A stretch of 64,000 nt of DNA. Source: Corynebacterium pseudokroppenstedtii (GTDB taxonomy: Bacteria; Actinomycetota; Actinomycetes; Mycobacteriales; Mycobacteriaceae). The notes below the pieces were generated by a model, which searched no databases, had not been told where the DNA came from, and saw nothing but the letters and a program-made list of their open reading frames with translations. A program made the translations under genes and the position numbers. Position 1 is the first letter of the stretch. Each line of letters opens with the position of its first letter. The stretch is taken from NCBI RefSeq assembly GCF_019754945.1, contig NZ_JAEUWU010000002.1:451292-515291 (forward strand), in the 5' to 3' direction. Shown here piece after piece: positions 53,907-63,707 of the stretch.

Positions 53907-56900
53907 CTAGGCGGACGACCCCTGGTCTTTGTAATTCATTGGGCCAGGGTTCCATAGACCGGAACGAGTTTCGGTCTTTTCGGTAATATGCCCGGGTTTA
54001 ATCTCTTTCTTCTTCGAGTTAGCAGGGGGCAGGAGTAAGTCGAGTTCACCCCAGTCACGTCCCCAGTCATCCCTGAAGTAGGTGGGCAGAGCCATGGGGA
54101 CGGTGGTCGTTTCGACCAGGCCGAGGGATCCGCCGCCGCTGTAGTCCATCCATCCGCTATTGGCGCGTTGCGAGTCATAGCTGGGCGCTATTCGGTACTT
54201 CGGCAGCTCTGCAACTCCGGCCCAGTGATCGTATTGACGCTGGCAGGGGAACTGCAGCGGCGTCTCCCACTCGAGGAATACCGGGTCCTTGCGGCCCACA
54301 TAGGAATTGAGGGTCTCAAGTTGTGGCATCCGTGGCGGCGTGAACGCTAACCAGTCCCGCCGCGCTAGCTCTTTATCTTTAGCGTGCAGGCGGAGCACGT
54401 TAGCGTCGTCGGGAATGTCTGAAGTGAGGAACCGGAGGTTTCGCCACATGGGTGCGGGGCCGGGATCAATGGGGAGAAGTTCACCCGTGTTGGTGACTTT
54501 GCCACTGTCATCTCTATGGCCGTACTCCAGCACCAAGTCGAGACCCGGCTGGACAACTCCATTGCTGTCGATGTGTTTAATAGATCCCGCAGCCGACACC
54601 ACGATCAGCGGCGATGTGCGCTGGTCCAGCTTGTACCACGACGTTTTAGTCTCAGCAGGTACCTGAATGCCGCTGCTGTATGAGCCGACAACCGGCACTT
54701 TCTTGGGGTTAAGCCCGAACGGAAGCGCAGCCGCAGAATCGTTAATCCCGCGCGTGTGCTGGGTACCACCCTTTGTTCCAGCGGAGCTCGTGGAGCTCGA
54801 ACTCGAATTGCTCGTTCCCCGGGCATTCGCTTTTTCAGAGTCACCGGCCCCGGCTTCCCCGCGGTTCGTCCCTGATGTTTGTGGCCCGCTGGTCGAGTTG
54901 TTCGTGCTTTGATCGGAGCTGTCAGTATCGGACGAGTTGTTAGTCGAGTTCCGTGACTTGTTGTTCTCCGCCCTTTCTTGTTCCGCAGCATCAACAGTGT
55001 CGACCGTGTTGAAGTCGATGTCAGGGTAGATGGCTGCTGGGATATTATTCGCGCCGAAGTTTTGGTTGTTATCGGCGGTCAATGAATCCTTGAACTTGCT
55101 GCCGTCGGCAGTAGAGAGCATGTTGCTCGACGGGTGTTTTTCTACCTCAACATAATCCGCCATCTGGCAGGTTTTCCCTGCTAGGGTGCGGATATTTCCC
55201 AGCCCGACGGAGTACGCGGGGTATTGCTTAATAAACGCTTTCCCCATGGCTGCACAGTTAAAGACGACGACGAGCGCGCAGAGAACAGCAATGGGCGATG
55301 ACGTCAAAGCAGCGAACCGTTGTGCTCGCGCGCGTTCACGTTTTTCCAGCGCTTCGCTCTCTGAGTTGGTTTCGGCCAGCGTCTCTTGAATGTCCAACCG
55401 GAAGGATTGGATAACTCCCCACACCATGATGAGCAGCGCGATGACCAACACAATGGTGGACACTTGGGTGTCTTTGATCGAGATGGGTTTGTCATACCAC
55501 GGGACGCCCAGCGAGGAGACGTACCACCAGCCGTTAATCCCTGCCAGCGCTAAAGCTCCCAGGAAGATGGTGATACCGAGGTAGAGGAACCGGTTACGGA
55601 CGGATCGCGCGGCAAACTGCGACGCGGCAACCGAGGCTAGAGCAGCAACAGCAGCTCCCACACCTGCGTAGACGCCGAAGTGGTGGGTCCACTTCGTCGG
55701 CGTGAATGCCATGAAGAACGCCGTTCCGATAACGACGAGCACGAGTCGCTGCGTCGGCCCAGGTCGAGCGCCCAGCACAGTTTTATGGCGCAGCATCGCG
55801 GCGAGCACGGTGCCCAGGGCCAGAATCACCATGAAGATGGGGAATCGACGCGCGAAGGACCCGTTTTCTGTCGCGGAGAAGAGCGCTTCGTAGCGAACCG
55901 ACTCCTCATACCAGTGGAGTGATGGGCCGATAAATCCGCGCAGTTTGATCGACTGCATCACAGTGGAGAGAGTTTGATCTCCGAAGACCGCGACGAGGAT
56001 TGCGGTGCCCACTGCGAGGAATGGTGCTAGTAGTGCAGTAACACCCCCAACAACCGCTTTCTTGCTTGATGATTTCGGGGTGCCCAATGCGTCGAGGCGG
56101 TGGATGACAATCCGGAAAATGCCGGACAGCGCTGCTAGGAGTGCAGCCACAGCCATGAGTCCGGTTGGTCCCGCCGCGAGCGATATCGACGCCACGATGA
56201 CTGCGAGGGCTGCCGGGGCCAGTCGGTCCGTGCAAATGGCCCGTTCCAGAAGGACCCATGTCAAGATCGCGCCGAGGGCGATAACTGGTTCGGGGCGCAG
56301 GCCGTTGTTGTAGGCCATCCAGACGGCGAGGAACACGAAGCCCGCGGTCCAGTAAGGGACTTTTCGTCTCGCGATTTCTGGGCCAAAGCGTGGGATGACA
56401 CACCGTGAAAGCAAGAACCAAGTGAGGAATGCGGCGATGATTTCGGGCAGACGCATCCACGTGGATGTCGTCCCAACCCGGGCCATGAGGCCGAGGAGGT
56501 CATAGTAGGGGGCACCGAAAGGAGATTCGGGTACGCCGAACCACCGGTAGTAGTTGGCCATGTAGCCGGAGTGTTTGGAGGCCCTCGCCATCGTAAGCAG
56601 GTAGCCATCGTCCGACGTGTTCGCGCCGAAGAAATACCAGTAGATCAGTACAGTGCTGACGATGCCGTCGAGGACGGTGAACTTCTTCCAGTTCTTCGGC
56701 AGCAGCGGCACACGTTGGCGGGTGCCAACCTTGTCTAATCTCCAGAGCGCGACAAGGGAGACCACCGCCAAGATGAGCCCGGCGATCATCACGACATACT
56801 TCACCAGGGTTGGCCGCGACGTAAACCGCGAGTCGATAGTTGCGTGCGCCTGAAAGCCGGCATTAATCGCGTCGTCCTTGGCGCTCGACGCGACCTCGGT

Positions 56901-57548
56901 GTAGACACCGGTCATCTGCGGGCGCCTGTCTCCTTCGACAGTGGCCGAGAGTTTTTTCCCACTCTTGTCGGTCTGACCAGGTACATCAATGGTGGTCGAC
57001 GTTGCGTCGGAGTGAACCTTGAGTGTGGCGCCGTCCGGCAGTGAGTCAAGCGTCGAGTTCGTGATCTGCAGAATGACCTGGCTGCGGTTAATGACGTCGA
57101 CACCGTCGTCAGTGGCACGAACAATGAGCCCTCGGGATGCGACGAACCGTGAATCGTGCGGGAGGGTGGAAAGAAGGTCCGTCTGGTTGTCGTTGAGGTT
57201 GTCAGCCAGGGATAGCGGGACCGTGAAGTCGAGTGACTCGGGGGAATAAGAAATCAGGGGTGCGACAACGGAATTGATGTTGTCGTTTTGCGGCCAGTCA
57301 ATGGACGATTGTGTCTGTTTGACGGGCAAGAGGGGGGTGAGAATGAACAGCAAGAAGGCGGCAATACCGGTGACTGCCGCCACTATTTTGGTACGTCGAA
57401 TGCGGGAGTCTCCGCCCGAGCCTTCATTGTGGGGCTGTTGCGGGGCGGGACTGCTTCCTTTATTGCCGTCAGTTTTCACCCGTGACACGTGTTGGGAGTC
57501 TACGTCACGTTCCTGTGAGGAGACCATTCTGGTTACATCACCTGACAT
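53907..57548 (-). CDS. emb: Arabinosyltransferase Emb (arabinogalactan synthesis)
   Basis: A 1213-residue GT53 arabinofuranosyltransferase with about 13 helices. The catalytic DD is seen in NTSDDGYLLTMARASKHSGY, followed by the long C-terminal extracytoplasmic region. In this protein that region contains a Ser/Asn/Thr-rich insert (about residues 860-945) and ends in the carbohydrate-binding fold. It polymerises arabinan of the cell-wall arabinogalactan from decaprenyl-phosphoarabinose. Its ATG abuts the aftA stop codon. A Met seven residues in (57527), preceded by AGGTGA, could be the real start. Ethambutol is the known inhibitor of the family. Confidence 0.94.
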   Translation of the reverse strand: MSGDVTRMVSSQERDVDSQHVSRVKTDGNKGSSPAPQQPHNEGSGGDSRIRRTKIVAAVTGIAAFLLFILTPLLPVKQTQSSIDWPQNDNINSVVAPLISYSPESLDFTVPLSLADNLNDNQTDLLSTLPHDSRFVASRGLIVRATDDGVDVINRSQVILQITNSTLDSLPDGATLKVHSDATSTTIDVPGQTDKSGKKLSATVEGDRRPQMTGVYTEVASSAKDDAINAGFQAHATIDSRFTSRPTLVKYVVMIAGLILAVVSLVALWRLDKVGTRQRVPLLPKNWKKFTVLDGIVSTVLIYWYFFGANTSDDGYLLTMARASKHSGYMANYYRWFGVPESPFGAPYYDLLGLMARVGTTSTWMRLPEIIAAFLTWFLLSRCVIPRFGPEIARRKVPYWTAGFVFLAVWMAYNNGLRPEPVIALGAILTWVLLERAICTDRLAPAALAVIVASISLAAGPTGLMAVAALLAALSGIFRIVIHRLDALGTPKSSSKKAVVGGVTALLAPFLAVGTAILVAVFGDQTLSTVMQSIKLRGFIGPSLHWYEESVRYEALFSATENGSFARRFPIFMVILALGTVLAAMLRHKTVLGARPGPTQRLVLVVIGTAFFMAFTPTKWTHHFGVYAGVGAAVAALASVAASQFAARSVRNRFLYLGITIFLGALALAGINGWWYVSSLGVPWYDKPISIKDTQVSTIVLVIALLIMVWGVIQSFRLDIQETLAETNSESEALEKRERARAQRFAALTSSPIAVLCALVVVFNCAAMGKAFIKQYPAYSVGLGNIRTLAGKTCQMADYVEVEKHPSSNMLSTADGSKFKDSLTADNNQNFGANNIPAAIYPDIDFNTVDTVDAAEQERAENNKSRNSTNNSSDTDSSDQSTNNSTSGPQTSGTNRGEAGAGDSEKANARGTSNSSSSSTSSAGTKGGTQHTRGINDSAAALPFGLNPKKVPVVGSYSSGIQVPAETKTSWYKLDQRTSPLIVVSAAGSIKHIDSNGVVQPGLDLVLEYGHRDDSGKVTNTGELLPIDPGPAPMWRNLRFLTSDIPDDANVLRLHAKDKELARRDWLAFTPPRMPQLETLNSYVGRKDPVFLEWETPLQFPCQRQYDHWAGVAELPKYRIAPSYDSQRANSGWMDYSGGGSLGLVETTTVPMALPTYFRDDWGRDWGELDLLLPPANSKKKEIKPGHITEKTETRSGLWNPGPMNYKDQGSSA

Positions 57549-59645
57549 CTATTGGGGTCTAACAGCGACAATAAATGGTCCAACCTGCGTCACTGTCCAG
57601 TCGCTGAATGCTTCGGGGTTGAAGCGGATGGAACGGAAATGCACATTCGGGTCGCTGGGGTACACATCATCAGCGACGTTCAGGGCCCAGTCGTCATCGT
57701 CGACGGAGCCACGGAAGAGGATGGCGTCGGGTTTCCGCCAGGGCATGTCGTCCATAGCGGAGTTGAGTTCCTCGGGGGTTTCCGCCTCTGACCACTTCTC
57801 GATGGCGGCGTTCCGTTGCACAAATTTGCCGAGCGGGTTGGCGTAGTGGGCGGTCAGCGCCTGGAACTCGAGGTAGGGACGGTACGCCATGAAGGCCTGT
57901 TCGTCGGCAAGAAGAACAGTGTCAGTGGGTTCGCGCCCGATGGTGTCGGCGACTTTCTGGTAATAGGTGCCAGAATCTGCGGGGACTCCGTCGTTGCGAT
58001 GTCCGTCGCCGTCGGTGTCGGAGTAAGCGGAATTGATCGAGTGGGAGATGGACCAGGGGATTGTCGCCGCGAATTCGGTGGCCGCAATCCCAACGAGTAC
58101 GCCGATGACCAGTGTGATCGTGGGTGCCGCCGTGGCAAACCTCTCGGGGTACAGGGCAGGTATCCCGTGCGCGAGGGCATCACGCAGTCCGAGCACACCG
58201 GCGGTGGCGAGCAGCATGGTGATCGGCGGTTCCAGGCGGAACCCCAGCAGCGTTGTCCCGTGGAGTGTGGCGGCCATGGAGAGTAGCACCCAGGCGTAGT
58301 AGGTCAGCACAGCGATGGCGATCGGCATCGCGATGGGATGCGTGAACCGCACAATGAGCCAGATAACACCGACGAGGCAGAGGAACCCGAGGACGGTCAT
58401 GTGGAACATGGGTGTCGGGATTTGTGTCCCGTCGGCAGGTAGGTAGTGCTGCGCTGTATCCGTGCTTCCATGTGGCTTGGTCAGCAGGTCCTTGATATAG
58501 GGAGCCCAGACAGTCGCTGCGATCAGGAGGGAGCCGATACCAATGCCCGCGAGCCGGATGATCGGTAAGAACGATTTCCGACGGATGGCTATGACGAGCC
58601 CAATGACGACAATGGCGAGAGCATTAACACCGGTGAACAGGGTGTAAAGGGTTGCCGATGCGCCGAGGAAGATCGCTGTTGCGAGTGCCGACCAGCGGGC
58701 TCCGTTGATGGCACGCCACGCGAACACAGCTGCAGCGGGGATCCCCATGCCGACGATGGCCGCGTAGGGCTCGAACGACGACATAGACAACATGATGGCC
58801 GTGGTGGTGAGCGCAATGGTGGTAGCGAGCGGCAGACTGCCGGTGATGCGTTGCCATACGGGCACGAGCATGCACGCTGCTGCGCTGAGTGTGATGATGG
58901 CCCACGGTTGGAATGCGGCCCATCCCGCGAGTCCCGTGTAGTGGGCGAATCGCCCGCCGGTGATGAACCAGCCGGCGGGGTAGAAGGTGGGGATGTCCGG
59001 GTAGGCCATGTCATGGAGGCCAAATTGCGCGGTCATCCGAGTGAGGAATTGCGTCCGAAATGCCTGGTCTACCGAGATTCCGTCGAGGTACAGGCGAGTG
59101 GCGGACAGGGGGATGGTGAGCACTGTGCCTACTAGTCCGGCGGGGGACATGTAGGTGACGATGTATGTCAACCAGACTCGCCATCGGGGACGACGAACAG
59201 CGGGGGCGGCGGCTTCCTTTTTTGCATCGGAGTTCTTCGCACCGCTGTTCTTTCCGACGCTGCCATATCCGGCTTGTTTCCCGTCGTGAACCCACCAAAT
59301 AAGGAGTGCAGCCACGACCACAATGAGAATGGCCGACGTCAGCGTGGAGAGCGCCTTGAGAACGTTGGAGTTGCTAAAAGCCGGAAAGTGCGTGGCCTTC
59401 ATGAGGCGCCAGAAGACCAACGCCATGATTCCGCCCCCGACCACCGCCAGGACCATGTTCACGATGGTTCGCCTGAGTCCAATGTGGTCTCCGGTGCGAC
59501 CCAGGGAAGGCAGGACGGGATCTGCGGATGCGGCTGCGTCAGCATTATCGACACTGCTCGCGTCATGGGTTGTCGTGATGGAATCCGCAACCGGTGTGGA
59601 TGCTGGATCCTTGTGCGACGTATCGCTCCCCTTGTTCGATGCCAT
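57549..59645 (-). CDS. aftA: Galactan arabinofuranosyltransferase AftA
   Basis: A roughly 698-residue GT85 membrane enzyme with a Ser/Asp/Ala-rich N-terminus, about eleven to twelve helices and a C-terminal extracytoplasmic domain (WSISHSINSAYSDTDGDGHR, TVLLADEQAFMAYRPYLEFQ). AftA attaches the first arabinose to the galactan chain, which Emb then extends. The gene order aftA-emb with no gap matches corynebacteria and mycobacteria. The start is uncertain: ATG 59645 or 59657, neither with a ribosome binding site. Confidence 0.9.
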   Translation of the reverse strand: MASNKGSDTSHKDPASTPVADSITTTHDASSVDNADAAASADPVLPSLGRTGDHIGLRRTIVNMVLAVVGGGIMALVFWRLMKATHFPAFSNSNVLKALSTLTSAILIVVVAALLIWWVHDGKQAGYGSVGKNSGAKNSDAKKEAAAPAVRRPRWRVWLTYIVTYMSPAGLVGTVLTIPLSATRLYLDGISVDQAFRTQFLTRMTAQFGLHDMAYPDIPTFYPAGWFITGGRFAHYTGLAGWAAFQPWAIITLSAAACMLVPVWQRITGSLPLATTIALTTTAIMLSMSSFEPYAAIVGMGIPAAAVFAWRAINGARWSALATAIFLGASATLYTLFTGVNALAIVVIGLVIAIRRKSFLPIIRLAGIGIGSLLIAATVWAPYIKDLLTKPHGSTDTAQHYLPADGTQIPTPMFHMTVLGFLCLVGVIWLIVRFTHPIAMPIAIAVLTYYAWVLLSMAATLHGTTLLGFRLEPPITMLLATAGVLGLRDALAHGIPALYPERFATAAPTITLVIGVLVGIAATEFAATIPWSISHSINSAYSDTDGDGHRNDGVPADSGTYYQKVADTIGREPTDTVLLADEQAFMAYRPYLEFQALTAHYANPLGKFVQRNAAIEKWSEAETPEELNSAMDDMPWRKPDAILFRGSVDDDDWALNVADDVYPSDPNVHFRSIRFNPEAFSDWTVTQVGPFIVAVRPQ

Positions 59646-59709
59646 GGGGTAGATCATGGCATATCGGTGGGACAGAGGGGACATCGCCATGCCCCCTCCT
59701 CGTCGGCGA

Positions 59710-61650
59710 TTACTCGTCGCCAGTGATCAGGATCGCGCGGATCCCGGTGTGGAATCCGTCGCGCAGACTGACGCGCTGCGATTCGTTCAGTGTGTATTCG
59801 TGCAACGATTCGCACGCGAATTGCAGGAGCGGACGATCCACATTCGGCGGGAGCCCTCCGCCGGAGAGAACGTGCGCGCTGTCACGTTGTTCCTCGGTCG
59901 CGACGTGATGGAACCACCAGGTCGCATACTGTTGGCCGACGTCAAACGGGGTTTGGAATCCCGTGGTAGTCCAAATCTCGTTGGGCAGGGGCACGTACCG
60001 AGACCGGAGCTTCCGCCGTGGCGCCATCATTGATGGCTTGGGCGCGGGTTTGGGTTGTGGCGTGGGCGTTACAGCCTCGGGGGCGTTGTTATCGCTCGAG
60101 TCATCGCCCGACGCGGTCTCGTCGGAACCCCCATCCGATGCCTGCTGTGATGCCGCCAGTTGCGCTGCTTGATGGCGCGCCGCAACATTCCTCGGGGTCG
60201 CCACAGTGGTCGGCCGATCCGCCGAGCGTGGGTCCTCGGGCTTGCTGTCGTCCTTCGGTGCCGGGTTATCGGCCGCCTCCGTCGTGGAGCCTTCATTTGC
60301 CGCCAGAGCTCCTCCGACTGCTTCAGCCGGTTGAGTGGCTCGTTGCTTGCCGACGCTGGACTCCGGAATTCGTGTCGCGGGTGATCCTCCCGACGGCGAA
60401 TGCTCCGTCTGCCCTGGTACCGCCTGGTCAGCATCGGCGGGACGGGTCTGCGCTGTCGTGGTGCTGGCCTCGGGTCCGCGACTCCCATCTCGGTTCCCAT
60501 CGCGATCCCCACTGTGCCGACGATCCGCTGCGTTAGCGCTCCGTCGGGCGCAGGCCATCATGTCGGCCGGCGTAGGGCGTGATGGAGTTGACTCCGCTGA
60601 GTGAGATTCGTGGGCGGACGTTGATTGCCCGCCATGCTCACCATCGGCGGCATTGTTGTTCCCGCGGACACGCCGGGATGCCCACGTGTCTTCGCTGGTG
60701 TTCCCGGGTTGGCTGGCCGCTCCATGCCGATCCGCCTCATGAGCGTTCGCCTCATGGGCATGGGCGGAATCCGCACGTGAGGAATGGTCGTCGCCACCCT
60801 TATTTTGCGTCGGCTGATCGTTGTCGACGCTGTCTCCAGCTGGGGACGCTGTCCGCTTGTCAGCCGATGAGGCGGGGGAATCAGCCACGCCGGTTCCACC
60901 AACGGAAGCGCCCGAAGCGCCACCCTCGGAACCATCACCACCGGATTTACCAGCATCAGAGTCGCCATCGCCCGGGGCGGTCTTGTCAGATGAAACATCC
61001 CCAGTCGGTGCGTCACCGGAGGCCACATTGTCGCCTGCTTGGCCGTCGACAATGGGATCCTGTGCCTCCAGCGGACGCGGGGGAATGGACGGCGGAATGG
61101 GCCCCTCAAGTGGCTGGATCTGCATGGTATCGGCGAAGTCTTCGCGTGGATCTAGCACGGTGATCGAGTCGCATTTGTGCCGGAGGGCGTTGGACATCGA
61201 GTCCCAGCTGAACCCGTAGAGGTGAACCCGCACTCCCATCGCGGACGCTTCGACAACACCGGGGATCATGTCTTGGTCGCCGGACACGAGCACCATGTCG
61301 GAGCACTGTTGGCGGACCGCCGCCAGAATCATATCGGCAACGAGCCTGGTATCGACCGCTTTTTGTGTGCGCCGTTGCCCAGTCTCGATTAGCAACCCCG
61401 CGCGCAGTTGAACCCCGTCGACTGTCCGGAGTGCGCGTTGGTACCGGTGAGGCCCGGAATCCGGGATGCCGTCGTACCAGTTTTGTCGCTGTACAGGCTG
61501 GCCAACATGTTGCGTAATCATTCGGTCGAGCACTGAACAGACTTCGGGTAGATCAATTTCGAGCTGTGTTCGGGCACCTTCTTCCCATGAGTTGTAAAAG
61601 CTTGCTAGAAGATAAGAGGTATCGACGAAAACTAAGGTGCGTTCGAGCAT
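59710..61650 (-). CDS. NYN-domain (PIN-like ribonuclease fold) protein with long acidic linker
   Basis: A 646-residue protein. The N-terminal NYN domain (about 1-170) keeps the catalytic acidic residues: VFVDTSYLLA, KAVDTRLVADMIL and VLVSGDQDMIPG. An extended Ala/Ser/Asp/Gly/Pro-rich low-complexity linker fills about residues 180-540. A conserved C-terminal block (about 545-646, LRSRYVPLPNEIWTTTGFQTP) closes it. NYN domains act in RNA or DNA processing; no partner is known here. It is divergent from the degenerate ABC gene and lies next to aftA. Confidence 0.83.
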   Translation of the reverse strand: MLERTLVFVDTSYLLASFYNSWEEGARTQLEIDLPEVCSVLDRMITQHVGQPVQRQNWYDGIPDSGPHRYQRALRTVDGVQLRAGLLIETGQRRTQKAVDTRLVADMILAAVRQQCSDMVLVSGDQDMIPGVVEASAMGVRVHLYGFSWDSMSNALRHKCDSITVLDPREDFADTMQIQPLEGPIPPSIPPRPLEAQDPIVDGQAGDNVASGDAPTGDVSSDKTAPGDGDSDAGKSGGDGSEGGASGASVGGTGVADSPASSADKRTASPAGDSVDNDQPTQNKGGDDHSSRADSAHAHEANAHEADRHGAASQPGNTSEDTWASRRVRGNNNAADGEHGGQSTSAHESHSAESTPSRPTPADMMACARRSANAADRRHSGDRDGNRDGSRGPEASTTTAQTRPADADQAVPGQTEHSPSGGSPATRIPESSVGKQRATQPAEAVGGALAANEGSTTEAADNPAPKDDSKPEDPRSADRPTTVATPRNVAARHQAAQLAASQQASDGGSDETASGDDSSDNNAPEAVTPTPQPKPAPKPSMMAPRRKLRSRYVPLPNEIWTTTGFQTPFDVGQQYATWWFHHVATEEQRDSAHVLSGGGLPPNVDRPLLQFACESLHEYTLNESQRVSLRDGFHTGIRAILITGDE

Positions 61651-61906
61651 CGTTCACGGTTTCCTAACTAAAATTTATCTAACTTTTTGTAAAAGGTTCT
61701 GGGGTTCAGGTTAGCGATTTCTAGTCACTAACGCCGACTCACGCGCCCGCATTCTAGTGCATTTTGCGGGGAGCCCCCACTGTATTGGTTCCCCCAACTA
61801 TCCAAGAGTAGTTCGCTATGTATAACCTTAACGGGGGCTTGTCGACGCTCAATGTCGGGGTTTCACCGCGCGCTCGTAGAGGACAAGGTGGTAAAGAATA
61901 GAGGGT

Positions 61907-62803
61907 ATGGACTTGCATTCGACGGATCCGACGGCGGACCCGCGTGATCGTTCTGCTGCTGCGCGCGACCGCTCTGCTGAAGAGTGGCGGGAATGGGATC
62001 CCGCCGACGCTCCGATCGCGTGGATGCGGAAGGCTACGGTGGCGGAGGCTCGCCGTGTGTGGTCCGTGCCGTGGGGGAGTCGGCGCCGCAAGGATGCTTC
62101 GATTCTCGTCCGCGATTGCAACTTAGCGCTGCACGAGGGCTTGATTTATTCATTTGTGGGGGAATCAGCGCCTGAATCCACTGGTAGCCGGACCGCTACC
62201 ACTGCTGCTACCTCCACCCCTACCACCGCCACTCCGAACGTGGCTACTTCTAGCCCGTCGGCGTCGGCGGCCAGAATTTTGCAGGTTCTCGCTGGTCAAG
62301 AGCGCATCTCGGGCGGAATCGTCTCTGTGTTTGGCGAGTCCCCCTATGACAACGCCCGCACAATGGACAGCACCGTTCTGGCCGGGGTGTCGGTTCGGTA
62401 CCCTGCTCAGTGGCGTGCTGACCGGGTGCTTCGCACTGCCGCCCGTCGTTACCCAAACTGGGACGACGATTACGCGGAAATGGTGTCTCGCGCTTTCCAG
62501 CTGGATCTCTCCACAAAGGTTAACCAACTATCGACGCAGGCCAGGACGCTGTTATCGGCGGTGGTAGCCGTGGCGGCACGCGCACCCTTGACGTTATGGG
62601 ATAGGCCGTGCGAGGGGCTGAGCCCGGAACGTCGAAAGTTAGTGATGCAGACTCTCGTGGCTGATTGTGCTGCACACCCGAGGACTGTGGTGATGAATCA
62701 GGCTGATCGTTGCGCCGACAAGCTGGTGCATGCTTCCGCGGATCGTCTCTTCGTCGTCTCTGGCAGCACGGTTGTCGGGGACTTTCCGACGGATGACGCG
62801 TAG
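61907..62803 (+). CDS. Degenerate ABC-type ATP-binding protein
   Basis: A 298-residue protein with ABC-ATPase fold features of the YtrB-like type: EGLIYSFVGES at the P-loop site, LQVLAGQERISGGIVSVFGESP, the helical YPNWDDDYAEMVSRAFQLDL segment, the altered signature LSTQARTLLSAVVAVA and Walker B region APLTLWDRPCEGLS. The Walker A Gly-Lys-Ser/Thr is missing: a Thr/Ala/Pro-rich insertion of about 35 residues splits it. It therefore probably does not hydrolyse ATP and may be a regulatory or structural partner of the following membrane protein. Upstream TGTATAAC (about 61820-61827) is a possible promoter -10. Confidence 0.75.
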   Translation: MDLHSTDPTADPRDRSAAARDRSAEEWREWDPADAPIAWMRKATVAEARRVWSVPWGSRRRKDASILVRDCNLALHEGLIYSFVGESAPESTGSRTATTAATSTPTTATPNVATSSPSASAARILQVLAGQERISGGIVSVFGESPYDNARTMDSTVLAGVSVRYPAQWRADRVLRTAARRYPNWDDDYAEMVSRAFQLDLSTKVNQLSTQARTLLSAVVAVAARAPLTLWDRPCEGLSPERRKLVMQTLVADCAAHPRTVVMNQADRCADKLVHASADRLFVVSGSTVVGDFPTDDA

Positions 62804-62813
62804 GGGGTGTGTG

Positions 62814-63707
62814 ATGCCAGTTCGTGACCGTCTGTCCTTGGCCGATGTGTCAACCGGTAGTCGCTGGTTAGTGGACCTGATGGTTGTCCTGGCATTGTGG
62901 ATGGATGCGTCGCAGCCCGTGTTCGGTGCGACGACGGCAATGGTGTGGTGCATCCTCACGCCGTACGGAAATCCACGCTTGTTGGCTTATCGAGCGTTCG
63001 GCCTGACCATTGTCCGCTATGTTCGCGATTATGTGCTGGTTGCCGTGGCTCGTTCAGTGGCGTTGGTCGCGGTTGGGGGTCTGATCGGTGTCCTTGTCCG
63101 ACGTGGCATCGCAGGGTGGAGTTTGCCGCCTTTTCTGGGCTCTTCCCGTGCGGAATCTGTGACTCCATTTATCATGTACCTGCTGGTCGTGGCGTTTGCC
63201 GGCGTCGTTTTGGGGCTCGGTTTTAACGCCTTTGCGGGGTCGCGGTCGATGTCGGTGCGGCAGTATTCGGGACTCGGTAGCGCCCAAAAGTTCGATGGCG
63301 ACCACTATGCAGAATCAGCATTTGTAGGCGAAGGCGCCGGCTTGTCGGATCTGATGGTGGAGCTGTGCGGTGGAAGATCCTCGGCAGAAACGCCGCGTAC
63401 AGAGGAAGAACAGCACAACTTGACCTGGCACTTCCTACCTACCCGCGAAACCTGGTGGGGAGTTTTCGCTGTAGCCCTGCTCCTATGTGGCGTCAGTTTC
63501 GTGACTGAATCAATGATTGTTCTAGTTGTCGGCCTGCTTGTGACCTGCGCACTTGTGGGCTTCGCTCTTGTTTCCATCGCCCGGAACGCCAGTAGCTTCG
63601 GTATCCCGCGAGCCATCATGTGGAGAAAGAACTCAGTCCTCGCCGTCGGTCAGGCAGTGTGGATAGCTGTCCTCTTCTCCATCACCGCGGTGTCGATCGC
63701 GGGGTAA
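62814..63707 (+). CDS. Multi-pass membrane protein, partner of the degenerate ABC protein
   Basis: A 297-residue protein with about six transmembrane segments (WLVDLMVVLALWM, YVLVAVARSVALVAVGGLIGVL, FIMYLLVVAFAGVVLGLGF, GVFAVALLLCGVSFV, IVLVVGLLVTCALVGFALV and the C-terminal VWIAVLFSITAVSI). A cytoplasmic loop rich in Ser/Glu/Gly lies between helices three and four. It follows the degenerate ATPase gene by ten bases, so the two form a unit resembling YtrB/YtrC-like exporters. No family motif identifies the cargo. Confidence 0.7.
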   Translation: MPVRDRLSLADVSTGSRWLVDLMVVLALWMDASQPVFGATTAMVWCILTPYGNPRLLAYRAFGLTIVRYVRDYVLVAVARSVALVAVGGLIGVLVRRGIAGWSLPPFLGSSRAESVTPFIMYLLVVAFAGVVLGLGFNAFAGSRSMSVRQYSGLGSAQKFDGDHYAESAFVGEGAGLSDLMVELCGGRSSAETPRTEEEQHNLTWHFLPTRETWWGVFAVALLLCGVSFVTESMIVLVVGLLVTCALVGFALVSIARNASSFGIPRAIMWRKNSVLAVGQAVWIAVLFSITAVSIAG

